NCBI RefSeq assembly: GCF_013314535.1
Contig: NZ_JABUAE010000027.1
Coordinates: 1-63,445 of the forward strand
Direction of reading: 5' to 3'
Length of the DNA stretch: 63,445 nucleotides
From: Bacillus sp. Xin1
GTDB taxonomy: Bacteria > Bacillota > Bacilli > Bacillales > Bacillaceae_G
Positions 9,146 through 17,265 of the stretch are shown piece by piece. The notes beneath the pieces were generated by a model. The model searched no databases and had not been told where the DNA came from. It saw nothing but the letters and a program-made list of their open reading frames with translations. The position numbers and the translations under genes were made by a program. The first letter of the stretch is position 1; each line of letters opens with the position of its first letter.

Positions 9146-11155
9146 ATGATTGAAAAAACATATCTAAGTATAGAAGAGATTATTTCATTACCAACCTTAT
9201 CAGGTACAAATATAAGTGATGATGGCAAAAACGTAGCATTTGTCAAGAAGACAGCTAACTGGAAAGACAATAAATATAGGAATCATGTATGGATATATGA
9301 AAAAGATAAGGGGCAGAGCTACCCATTAACAACTAGGGATATAGATAGTACATACCCATTATGGTCTCCAGATTCTAGATATATCGCATACCTTAGCCCA
9401 GTTGGTGACAGGGATAATAAGAAAAATCAGATCTTTGTTAAGTCAATAGATGGTTATAGTGGGGTTCAAATTACTGATGAGAAAGAAGGGGTCAGTAAAT
9501 TCAAGTGGGAGCCTACTGGCAAGGGTTTTTATTATGTTGCACAGTCAAAAGAATCTGAGGCGATAAAGAAACGTAAGGAACTATATGGAGATTTCCATCA
9601 TATAGGTAAGGAATACAAGAATAATTGTTTATATTACATTGAAAAAGAAAAAGTGATAGAAAATGATAAATATGAACACCCGAAAAATTCTGATAGTGCT
9701 GGTAAGAATAAAGATGAGCACGAAAATAGCGTTGTTTATCAACTAACTGATGGTAAGGATTTTCATATCCATGAATTTGATATTTCAAATGATGGGAAAA
9801 AGGTTGTATTAATGGCTACACCAAGCCCAAATATGGGAGATTATATTAATGGAGATCTATACATACTAGATATTAAAGCTGGAGAACTACAAAAGATGAA
9901 TATAGATAAGTTGTTGGGAGGGAGCGTTTGCTTTTCTCCTGAAGGCAGCAAAATATGTTACTCAGCAAGCATAAGGGAGAAGGATTACTATAAGACCCAT
10001 ATACAAGACAGTACATTAGAGATATATGATATTAATAATGAGGAGCTAATTCAACCTTTAACAGATTTTGATAGTACGGTTATTCCATTACGGTGGACAG
10101 CTAAAGGAATTTTAATTAGATGGCAGAATAAAACTAATTATCTTATTGGGTTGTTATCTGAGAATGGCACTGTGGAAATGTTAAGCGAAAAAGTAGATAG
10201 CTTTATAATGGATGCTTCTATAACAAGGGATGGAAATCATATATCCTATAGTAAGGCTATTACAAATGAAACCTTTGAAGTCTATTTAGACGATAAAAAA
10301 ATAACGAATGAAAATAGCTTTTTCAAAGGAAAGCTTAAAAGTAACAGGGAAATAATCTCATGGCAAAGTAGTGATGGTCTTGAAATAGAGGGAGTTTTAT
10401 CAACCCCAGTAGAGTTTGACGCAAATAAAAAATATCCCTTATTAGTGGTAATCCATGGTGGTCCAGCTTGGGCATCATTTCCAATATTTTCAGACTGTTT
10501 TAATGAGAAATATCCTATTGAACAGTTTATCGAAAAAGGCTTTATAGTTTTAGAACCAAACTACAGGGGAAGTTCTGGTTATGGTAATGAGTTCTTAAAA
10601 GCAAACTATAGAAAACTGGGAATTGCTAACTACGATGATGTTATATCTGGAGTGGATAAACTAGTTGACAAAGGGATTGCAGATAAAGATAGAGTAGGGG
10701 TTATGGGATGGAGCAACGGAGGATATATATCAGCTTTCTGTTCTACATTTAGTAGTAGATTCAAAGCTATTTCAGTTGGAGGTGGAATTACTAATTGGAG
10801 TACCCATTATGTAAATACAGATATACCTTACTTTATTAGGATGTATTTAGGAAATAATCCATGGAATGATCCAGAGATATATACTAAAACATCACCAATG
10901 ACATATATTGGATCAGCCCGTACCCCCACTTTAATCCAGCATGGCGAAAAGGATGCAAGAGTCCCAACTCCAAATGCATATGAGCTATATCAAGGATTAA
11001 GGGATATGGAAGTTGATACAGAATTAATTATATTTAAAGGAATGGCATATAGTTCTGACCAGCCAGGAATTAATGTGGCTATTATGAAGCAGAATTTGAT
11101 GTGGTTTTCACACTATATTCTTGGAGAAAGTATGAAAGATTTTAGGGTTTTATAA
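9146..11155 (+). CDS. S9 family (prolyl oligopeptidase-type) peptidase with atypical active site
   Basis: Acylaminoacyl-peptidase-like serine hydrolase (669 aa). An N-terminal beta-propeller (about 1-400, repeated PLWSPDS- and FSPEGS-like blades) precedes an alpha/beta-hydrolase domain. The nucleophile elbow GWSNGGY has Ser523, the oxyanion region is HGGPAW, and the acid is Asp603 in HGEKDAR. Where relatives carry the catalytic His (usually GHG or PHG) this protein has MAYSS, with Tyr635 at the expected place. There is no signal peptide. It sits 28 nt after the tnsA fragment as transposon cargo, and its codon use is more AT-rich than the neighbouring core genes. Confidence 0.87.
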   Translation: MIEKTYLSIEEIISLPTLSGTNISDDGKNVAFVKKTANWKDNKYRNHVWIYEKDKGQSYPLTTRDIDSTYPLWSPDSRYIAYLSPVGDRDNKKNQIFVKSIDGYSGVQITDEKEGVSKFKWEPTGKGFYYVAQSKESEAIKKRKELYGDFHHIGKEYKNNCLYYIEKEKVIENDKYEHPKNSDSAGKNKDEHENSVVYQLTDGKDFHIHEFDISNDGKKVVLMATPSPNMGDYINGDLYILDIKAGELQKMNIDKLLGGSVCFSPEGSKICYSASIREKDYYKTHIQDSTLEIYDINNEELIQPLTDFDSTVIPLRWTAKGILIRWQNKTNYLIGLLSENGTVEMLSEKVDSFIMDASITRDGNHISYSKAITNETFEVYLDDKKITNENSFFKGKLKSNREIISWQSSDGLEIEGVLSTPVEFDANKKYPLLVVIHGGPAWASFPIFSDCFNEKYPIEQFIEKGFIVLEPNYRGSSGYGNEFLKANYRKLGIANYDDVISGVDKLVDKGIADKDRVGVMGWSNGGYISAFCSTFSSRFKAISVGGGITNWSTHYVNTDIPYFIRMYLGNNPWNDPEIYTKTSPMTYIGSARTPTLIQHGEKDARVPTPNAYELYQGLRDMEVDTELIIFKGMAYSSDQPGINVAIMKQNLMWFSHYILGESMKDFRVL

Positions 11156-11187
11156 TGGATATCCTTACAGGATACATAAGGATGAAA

Positions 11188-11212
11188 CAGTCTTCATAAG
11201 GAAGCTTTTTTT
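11188..11212 (+). terminator. Terminator of the S9 peptidase gene
   Basis: AGTCTTC and GAAGCT form a short stem with a bulge, followed by T7. Confidence 0.6.
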
Positions 11213-11383
11213 CTTATTTAGCCTGTGATTGTAGCTCTATGATTTCCATGTGAATTTCCACTGTATAATACTCTAGCAACTACATTGACTTACAATTGTA
11301 TAGCAACGTTATGGTATTAAGCTCCCTTTACCTTTATAGGTGTACGGAAACGATTCGTGTAAAAGCTGCAATAGGATAAAAAT

Positions 11384-11683
11384 GTGGATCAGATATGGAA
11401 ATTTCCAAATCTAATGCTAAAAATTGCGTGGAATCAGCCTATGTTTACCGATCATGGCACATTTATTATTGGTTTTAGCATTGCCAAACATCATTTGGCA
11501 GTTGCACCTGAAAAGGTAGGGATTGATCATTTTTCTGATGAAATTGTGCAGGCTGGCTATGATTACACCAAGCAGTTGGTACGTATCAAATGGGATAGTC
11601 CGGTTGATTTCTCATTACTTGAGAAAATGATCAAGTTTAATATTTTGGATAAGGCAGACTGTTCAACTTTTTGGTGGAAATAA
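11384..11683 (+). pseudogene. N-terminally truncated DUF1801 / YdhG-like iron-chaperone family protein
   Basis: The 99-residue frame carries the DUF1801 core (KIAWNQPMFTDHGTFIIGFS, then AKHHLAVAPEK, and the ending SLLEKMIKFNI). Intact relatives have about 30 more N-terminal residues. A stop codon lies just upstream in frame and the GTG start has no good ribosome-binding site, so this looks like a broken gene inside the Tn7-like element. No function is claimed for the fragment. Confidence 0.65.
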
Positions 11684-11702
11684 AAAAGCGGATTATTAAG
11701 GA

Positions 11703-11754
11703 TGAACTGAACCCCGAATAGGTCCACTTTTTTAGTGTCCACTATTCGGGGGTT
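11703..11754 (+). repeat. Palindrome resembling two fused IS3-type ends
   Basis: ACCCCGAATAG (from 11710) and CTATTCGGGGG (to 11751) are inverted around a GTCCACT...AGTGTCCAC core. The outer TGAACTGAACCCC resembles terminal repeats of IS3-family elements. No transposase lies between them, so this may be an IS scar or a simple hairpin. Confidence 0.45.
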
Positions 11755-11772
11755 GGTATTTCAGTAGGATTA

Positions 11773-12150
11773 TTGGTGATAACTCAAAAATTTGCATATG
11801 GAATGTTAGAATTACAAACTCCAATCTATTTCATTTTTTCAGTTGGTTTGTATATTTTTGCTTTGTATCATTATTATAAAAGTCATGTTAAAAAACTTCA
11901 GGCACCAATAAAGGAATCAAAATCACTGAAAGGAAAGAGCGGTTTTAGGGTAGTGGCTTTTGTAGGATTAGGTCAACTCATTGCTAATATCAGTCTTGGT
12001 TTTGCAACACAACAGATGGTAGCAATTGTATTAATGTGTGTATACTCAATGCTTTCGTTTATTTTGTATCATTTCATTATGGAGCTTCATAGGTATTATT
12101 ATTTACGGAAGCATATAGAAGGTGAGGGGAAAATACATACAACCTATTAA
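11773..12150 (+). CDS. Small membrane protein of unknown function
   Basis: A 125-residue protein with three likely membrane helices (about 15-32, 57-75 and 82-104) and a basic cytosolic stretch between the first two. I recognise no family. Start TTG 11773 or GTG 11776 after AGTAGGA. It is the last gene in the Tn7-like element A and reads towards the right end. The upstream palindrome could have separated it from its original promoter. Confidence 0.5.
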   Translation: MVITQKFAYGMLELQTPIYFIFSVGLYIFALYHYYKSHVKKLQAPIKESKSLKGKSGFRVVAFVGLGQLIANISLGFATQQMVAIVLMCVYSMLSFILYHFIMELHRYYYLRKHIEGEGKIHTTY

Positions 12151-12377
12151 AGAGACTCTATTGCATGTTAAGTATATAATTGCATTCCTCTTATAGTCAT
12201 TAAAGGCTAGGGAAAATAGAAGTTGTTGTAAGCAGGTGAAGTATACAATGCCACTTAATACATACTTTTAAATCCTCCAATTTTCACTTTAGATAGTGAA
12301 CTATATTCAAAAATCAACTATCGGGGAGCTTTAGTTGAATAAAAATAATTAAACTTTATTCGAAACCTACATAATAA

Positions 12378-12540
12378 TGTGGCTTTGAAATAAAGTCACG
12401 GTGTTGTCCTCCTTTAGATATGATTATCTAAAGGAGGATTTGTTATGTTCAAAAGAAAAAACAATTGAAGGTGAATGAAAGGAGGTTATGATACAGGAAC
12501 AGGCTATTGGTATATGAAGTGCATAGAATCAGAAACATTT
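12378..12540 (+). mobile_element. Second Tn7-like end with leader (element B)
   Basis: TGT (12378-12380), nine bases, then ATAAAGTC (12390-12397) reproduces the layout at 8757. It begins only 6 nt after the right end of element A. It is followed by a 14-bp perfect hairpin (12407-12438) and a tnsA fossil. This shows a second, independent Tn7-like insertion placed in tandem. I did not find a convincing right end downstream; the oxidoreductase gene at 12541-13464 may have been its cargo. The 390-nt gap 12151-12540 otherwise holds no gene. Confidence 0.7.
12445..12540 (+). pseudogene. tnsA: tnsA fossil, second copy
   Basis: ATG at 12445 after AAAGGAGG gives MFKRKNN and a stop. In the next frame the segment MKGGYDTGTGY resembles the IKEGRETGSGGDY block of the first tnsA remnant. 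Similarity then ends at the convergent oxidoreductase gene. This is a frameshifted 5' remnant. Confidence 0.6.
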
Positions 12541-13464
12541 TTAAGTTTTGTTAGGATTATCTAAAGTTATTACTACATTTCCTTTTTTGTGCCCTTTCTC
12601 TACATATTTATGAGCTTCAGGAATTTGTTCTAGTGGATAACGTCTATCGATGACGGATGTTATTTTCTCTGCCTCGATAAGCTCTTTGAGGAAAAGTAAA
12701 TCTTCAGTACGTACTTTTGCTATCATTCCTTCGACTGACACGTATGTCCCGTTCGAAGTGAGTGCTTTCTTGCAATTAGATTTGGTGTTTTTCCCGACTG
12801 CATCAAAGATAATCTCATAGCGTTCTTCTCTTTCTGTAAAATCTTCTTTCGTGTAATCAATTACGTTATCAGCCCCTAAAGATTTTACTAACTCTAAATT
12901 TGTAGTACTACAGACCCCGGTAACTTCTGCCCCAAAGTATTTGGCAAGCTGTACCGCGGAAGTTCCTACGGCTCCAGAAGCTCCATAGATAAGAACTTTT
13001 TGCCTACTTTGGATAGTTGCTTTTCTAAGAAAATGTAATGCTGAAGTTCCACCAAAAAGAACAGCAGCGGCTTCCTCATAATTCATGTTTTCCGGTTTCG
13101 GTGCTAACAATCCATCTTCAGGTATACATGTGTACTCAGCGTAAGCCCCAACACTCATCCCCGTTAATGCAAAAATTTGATCCCCTTTCTTGAATTGTGT
13201 TACATTTTTTCCTATCTCTTCAATTTCTCCTGCCAATTCTACCCCCAATATAGGTTTTCTCGGCTTTCTAAGACCTAGGATGATTCGCATGGGAATCCAG
13301 TACAAAAGAGGACTATTGAAACCTCGAATTCTACAGTCCCCAGATGTTACTGTTGTCGCATGAATTTTTACTAGTACCTCATTATCCTTGGGGATAGGTT
13401 TTTCGACCTCTTTGAGTTGAAGAACATCAGGTGGTCCGTATTTTGTGCATACAATTGCTTTCAT
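12541..13464 (-). CDS. NAD(P)-dependent medium-chain dehydrogenase / quinone-oxidoreductase-like
   Basis: Zinc-independent MDR family protein (307 aa). The N-terminal GroES-like domain (to about 120) has [28 protein letters not shown] and [13 protein letters not shown]. The Rossmann domain follows, with [16 protein letters not shown] (about 160-175). It probably reduces alkenals or quinones with NADPH; the substrate is unknown. Its product ends 4 nt from the tnsA fossil on the opposite strand. It starts with ATG 8 nt after AGGAGG and has no operon partner. Confidence 0.85.
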   Translation of the reverse strand: MKAIVCTKYGPPDVLQLKEVEKPIPKDNEVLVKIHATTVTSGDCRIRGFNSPLLYWIPMRIILGLRKPRKPILGVELAGEIEEIGKNVTQFKKGDQIFALTGMSVGAYAEYTCIPEDGLLAPKPENMNYEEAAAVLFGGTSALHFLRKATIQSRQKVLIYGASGAVGTSAVQLAKYFGAEVTGVCSTTNLELVKSLGADNVIDYTKEDFTEREERYEIIFDAVGKNTKSNCKKALTSNGTYVSVEGMIAKVRTEDLLFLKELIEAEKITSVIDRRYPLEQIPEAHKYVEKGHKKGNVVITLDNPNKT

Positions 13465-13660
13465 AGCGAGCCTCCTTTAATCATTTTAATCCCATGATAT
13501 TTTCTCTATTTTAAAAAAATGCTCTTTTCTATTGTTCTTTTATAGAGTTTATTTCACTTTAGTGGATATATGATGTGATAGATTTAGAACTTGCATGTTG
13601 ACATAAAAATCATTCAGGAATATAATTTTTATTAATTTAAAAATTCAATAAATAAATTCA

Positions 13661-13762
13661 CTTATCAAGAGAGACTGAGGGACAGGCCCTATGACGTCCG
13701 GCAACCTCCGAAATTCGGAACGGTGCCACTTCCTGCAGAATGGATTCATTCTGAGAGATAAG
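13661..13762 (+). ncRNA. SAM-I (S-box) riboswitch upstream of mmuP
   Basis: P1 closes CTTATC with GATAAG. Conserved blocks AAGAGAGACTGAGGGA, CCCTATGACGTCCGGCAACC, GGTGCCACTTCCTGCAG and the final GAGAGATAAG fit the S-box consensus. High SAM should favour the terminator downstream, so the SMM/methionine salvage genes are expressed when SAM is low. Confidence 0.96.
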
Positions 13763-13787
13763 CCATCATATAATTTTTATGGACGAT

Positions 13788-13815
13788 GCCTCTTTCAGAT
13801 GAAAGAGGCTTTTTT
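13788..13815 (+). terminator. Riboswitch terminator
   Basis: GCCTCTTTC and GAAAGAGGC form a 9-bp stem followed by six T, 26 nt after the S-box aptamer. This is the expression platform. Confidence 0.93.
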
Positions 13816-13931
13816 ATGTTGTAAAGGAGGGGGAGTATAAAATTTAATAGTTTTTTGAATGGATATAACTGTTTCCAAGCATTTTTAATGCTATATTGCA
13901 CGGAAAAATAATTAGAAGAGGTTGGATTATT

Positions 13932-15350
13932 ATGGAATATACAAATGAAGATAGTCAAACAAAGCTGCAAAGAACGATGAAGAGTAGACATTTATTTATG
14001 CTTTCATTAGGGGGAGTAGTTGGGACAGGGCTCTTTCTAAGTTCGGGATACACGATTAATCAAGCAGGTCCAATCGGAACAATGATTGCATATTTAATTG
14101 GTGGTTTGATTATGTATTTGGTGATGTTATGCCTTGGAGAGTTAGCGGTTTCAATGCCAGTTACTGGAGCTTTTCATACATACGCAACGAAATATATAGG
14201 ACCTGGGACTGGCTTTACGATTGCTTGGATGTATTGGCTTACTTGGACTGTTGCATTAGGTTCGGAATTTACGGCTTCAGGTCTACTTATGCAAAGGTGG
14301 TTTCCCGATACTTCGGTTTGGATGTGGAGTGCAATATTTGCTGCAACCATTTTCCTTTCCAATGCTTTTTCAGCAAAATTCTTTGCAGAATCAGAGTTTT
14401 GGTTTTCCAGTATTAAAGTAGTCACCATATTATTATTTATTATTTTAGGTGTGGGAGCTATGTTTGGTATTCTTTCTATGAAAGATGTATCTTCAGCACC
14501 TATGCTATCAAACTTTATTGGGGAAGATGGGTCTTTTCCAAATGGTTTCTTTCCAATTTTCATGACTATGCTTTCAGTAAGTTTTGCTTTTTCAGGAACA
14601 GAATTGATTGGTATTGCGGCTGGAGAGAGTATAGACCCAGAGAAAAATGTACCGCGGGCAATCAAAAATACTGTTTGGAGACTCTTTATCTTTTTTATTG
14701 GTACAATCTTTGTTCTTTCAGGGTTAATTCCTTGGAGAGAAGCTGGAGTAATTGAAAGTCCGTTCGTTGTAGTCTTTGATAGGATTGGTGTACCGTATGC
14801 CGCAGATATTATGAATTTTGTTATTTTGACGGCATTACTTTCAGCTGCGAACTCAGGGTTGTATGCCTCATCTCGTATGCTATGGTCCCTTTCAAAAGAG
14901 AAGATGATCAATCCTTCTTTTGCAAAATTAACATCAAAAGGAATTCCTCTTCATGCTTTAATTTTTAGCATGATCGGTGGATGTTTATCTCTTCTTTCTA
15001 GTATAGTTGCACCTGATACTGTGTATATCGTTCTTGTATCTATTTCGGGTTTTGCGGTGGTCGTTGTTTGGATGGGAATTGCAGCTTCACAATTTATGTT
15101 TCGGAGACGTTTCTTAGAACAAGGTAATTATGTAGAGGATTTGAAATATAGAACCCCTCTTTATCCAATCGTTCCTATTGCGGCTTTTCTATTATGTTTT
15201 GCATCTTGCATTGGTATAGCTTTTGATCCTAATCAAAGGATAGCTCTTTATTGTGGTATTCTATTTTTAGCTTTATGTTATTTTACATATTACTTAAAAA
15301 GTAATAGAAATCGCCCACGGGCAATAAAAAAATTGAATGATGCAAGATAA
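13932..15350 (+). CDS. mmuP: S-methylmethionine permease (amino acid permease)
   Basis: APC-superfamily permease (472 aa, about 12 membrane helices) with the family start [20 protein letters not shown]. The S-box control and the homocysteine methyltransferase directly downstream indicate S-methylmethionine uptake. I chose ATG 13932 behind GAAGAGGTTGG rather than the upstream TTG at 13896, which has no ribosome-binding site. The gap to mmuM is short, so the two form an operon. Confidence 0.9.
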   Translation: MEYTNEDSQTKLQRTMKSRHLFMLSLGGVVGTGLFLSSGYTINQAGPIGTMIAYLIGGLIMYLVMLCLGELAVSMPVTGAFHTYATKYIGPGTGFTIAWMYWLTWTVALGSEFTASGLLMQRWFPDTSVWMWSAIFAATIFLSNAFSAKFFAESEFWFSSIKVVTILLFIILGVGAMFGILSMKDVSSAPMLSNFIGEDGSFPNGFFPIFMTMLSVSFAFSGTELIGIAAGESIDPEKNVPRAIKNTVWRLFIFFIGTIFVLSGLIPWREAGVIESPFVVVFDRIGVPYAADIMNFVILTALLSAANSGLYASSRMLWSLSKEKMINPSFAKLTSKGIPLHALIFSMIGGCLSLLSSIVAPDTVYIVLVSISGFAVVVVWMGIAASQFMFRRRFLEQGNYVEDLKYRTPLYPIVPIAAFLLCFASCIGIAFDPNQRIALYCGILFLALCYFTYYLKSNRNRPRAIKKLNDAR

Positions 15351-15413
15351 TGGACTCTTTTTGGTTAAAGCTCTTTGGATTTTAAAATCATTATGAAAAG
15401 GCGTGTGATTCCT

Positions 15414-16373
15414 ATGAATAATTATCGTAACGTAAATCCGATAGAAAATATTTTAAGAGAATTTCCATTGATGATACTAGATGGTGCAATGGCTACGGAG
15501 CTTGAGCGTCATGGCTATGATTTGAATGATAATCTTTGGTCCGCGAAAGTTCTTATAGAAAATCCAGAGAGTATAAAACAAATACATATGGATTACTTTA
15601 GAGCAGGTGCGGATTGTGCGATTACTGCCAGTTATCAAACGACTGCCGAGGGTTTTATCAAAAGGGGATTGAGTGAGGCAGAAGCATTCCAGCTTATCAA
15701 AAAATCTGTTCAGATAGCTACAGAAGCTAGAGATGAATTTTGGTCAGACAGTAGCAATCATTTTAACCGCCCAAAACCTTTGGTTGCAGCATCAATTGGG
15801 CCATATGGTGCCTTTCTAGCTGACGGCTCGGAGTATCGAGGGGATTATAATGTAACGGAAGATGAATTAATGGATTTTCATAGAGAGCGTATGGAGATCC
15901 TTATTCATGCCGGGGCAGATGTCCTTGCTTGTGAAACGATACCGTGTTTAATAGAAGCTAAGGCAATTGCTAGATTATTAGAAGGGTTTTCGGGAACTTA
16001 TGCGTGGATTAGTTTCAGTGCAAAGGATGAACTGCATATTTGTAGTGGAGAATTAATTACAGATTGTGCAAAATGGTTGGATAAGAGTGAACAAGTAGCA
16101 GCTGTGGGAATAAACTGCACACAACCTCGATATATTCCTTCTCTTATAAAAGAAATACGTCACCAAACTAACAAACCAATTGTTGTGTATCCCAATTTAG
16201 GTGAAGAGTATGATCCGAAAACTAAGACCTGGCATGGAGCACCAGTTCAAGAGGACTATGGGACTAGTGCTCAAATTTGGTATGAATGTGGAGCGCAATT
16301 AATTGGTGGATGTTGCAGGACGAAACCTGAAGATATAAAAAGAATTGTAGGTTGGGCACGAGAAAAATTATAA
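15414..16373 (+). CDS. mmuM: Homocysteine S-methyltransferase
   Basis: Transfers a methyl group from S-methylmethionine to homocysteine, giving two methionines (319 aa). The zinc-binding cysteines are visible in GINCTQP and in GGCCRTKP near the C-terminus. LDGAMATELER marks the N-terminal barrel strand. The frame is open from TTG 15375, but ATG 15414 follows AAAAGGCG and gives the usual N-terminus. It works with the permease upstream under one SAM riboswitch. Confidence 0.93.
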   Translation: MNNYRNVNPIENILREFPLMILDGAMATELERHGYDLNDNLWSAKVLIENPESIKQIHMDYFRAGADCAITASYQTTAEGFIKRGLSEAEAFQLIKKSVQIATEARDEFWSDSSNHFNRPKPLVAASIGPYGAFLADGSEYRGDYNVTEDELMDFHRERMEILIHAGADVLACETIPCLIEAKAIARLLEGFSGTYAWISFSAKDELHICSGELITDCAKWLDKSEQVAAVGINCTQPRYIPSLIKEIRHQTNKPIVVYPNLGEEYDPKTKTWHGAPVQEDYGTSAQIWYECGAQLIGGCCRTKPEDIKRIVGWAREKL

Positions 16374-16391
16374 AACATGTGGATGAAAAAG

Positions 16392-16445
16392 AAGATCGTA
16401 AAACCTGTCCTTAAAAAGAGTGGATTTTACGATCTTTATTTTTAA
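16392..16445 (+). terminator. Terminator of mmuP-mmuM
   Basis: AAGATCGTAAAA pairs with TTTTACGATCTT over a 20-nt loop, followed by TATTTTTA. It may also serve the convergent Yip1 gene. Confidence 0.85.
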
Positions 16446-16454
16446 TATTTTAGG

Positions 16455-17135
16455 TTAATGCATCTGTGTAATCCCCTGCATAATCCCACCTATACTCATT
16501 AAAGCAGTTGTAATGATAAATAACACAATCACAAGTACCATAACTTTCTTCTTATGTAATTCCGTTAAAATATATAACCCAATACCTAAAACGATATAGT
16601 ACCAAATGGCGAATACATCTATCCTTTGCGCCATAGCATGTAAGATGAGGTTATCGGTTAATAAGGATGCTAAACTCGTATAGGAAATTTGATAATTTCC
16701 TAGTAAAATAGCGATGGTTCCGTTCAATAACATCCCAAGTTTCATAATGAATACGGAATAGAGCGTAACGCAAAGTAATTCTTTATAAGTCGTGTCGACT
16801 CCAAAAAAGATCATGATGTTTTTATAGAAGATAGGGGCGAAAAACACGGATATTATGCCGCTAACTGCAGTAAAGCCGAAAGTGGTTAAGAAAGTAATAT
16901 GAGTAGGGATTTGAAAAGCAGAATTACTATTCATTTGTTTTATTGCAGGATTATTTAGTGTGACATATGAGAAAAGAGCACTTGTAATAATTGTTAAAAG
17001 TAGGATTATGAATAACGGTACTATAATTGGCTTGTGAGTACGCATTCTTTGGAATTGTAGTGCGGGTGATGTAATCATGCTGAATAAAGATGGTTTTTTC
17101 ATTAAATCATTTTTAAAAGCTGTATTTGTTTCCAT
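16455..17135 (-). CDS. Yip1-domain membrane protein
   Basis: A 226-residue integral membrane protein with five predicted helices and the Yip1/YesK-like N-terminal pattern (MKKPSLFSMITSPALQFQRM). Yip1 proteins of bacteria have no firmly known role. It is divergent from the next gene, with about 130 nt between them. The start is ATG with a GGGAGA site about 6 nt upstream. Confidence 0.75.
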   Translation of the reverse strand: METNTAFKNDLMKKPSLFSMITSPALQFQRMRTHKPIIVPLFIILLLTIITSALFSYVTLNNPAIKQMNSNSAFQIPTHITFLTTFGFTAVSGIISVFFAPIFYKNIMIFFGVDTTYKELLCVTLYSVFIMKLGMLLNGTIAILLGNYQISYTSLASLLTDNLILHAMAQRIDVFAIWYYIVLGIGLYILTELHKKKVMVLVIVLFIITTALMSIGGIMQGITQMH

Positions 17136-17265
17136 ATGTATGCTGTCTCCCTTTATGAATTTATTTCCAATTTTATCATAAAGATATTTTATATTCCCAT
17201 TTTTACCTCATTACCCCTTATTTGGTATACTAAAAGGAAAGACACAATAAAAGGAGACATTACCT

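Larger units (their letters stand above)
8757..12371 (+). mobile_element. Decayed Tn7-like transposon at attTn7 (element A)
   Basis: The left boundary TGT at 8757 plus nine bases plus ATAAAGTC has the exact 3+9+8 layout of Tn7 ends. A second, degenerate TnsB-like site follows at about 8785-8800. The right boundary is the inverse: ACTTTAT (12353-12359), nine bases, ACA (12369-12371). The two 20-nt ends match at about 16 positions. The left end is 25 nt beyond the glmS stop, the canonical attTn7 distance. Inside are a truncated tnsA, an S9 peptidase, a DUF1801 fragment and a small membrane protein; tnsB, tnsC and tnsD are absent. Flanking 5-mers (CTTTT and TAATA) do not match, so target duplication is not preserved. 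Confidence 0.75.

Noticed and set aside
8752-12376. Five-base target duplication around Tn7-like element A
   Set aside because: The left (CTTTT) and right (TAATA) flanks do not match, so no duplication is claimed. The ends themselves are still supported.
14174-14911. 245-codon minus-strand ORF inside mmuP
   Set aside because: Antisense frame of a well-conserved permease gene, with no start site and no recognisable protein pattern.
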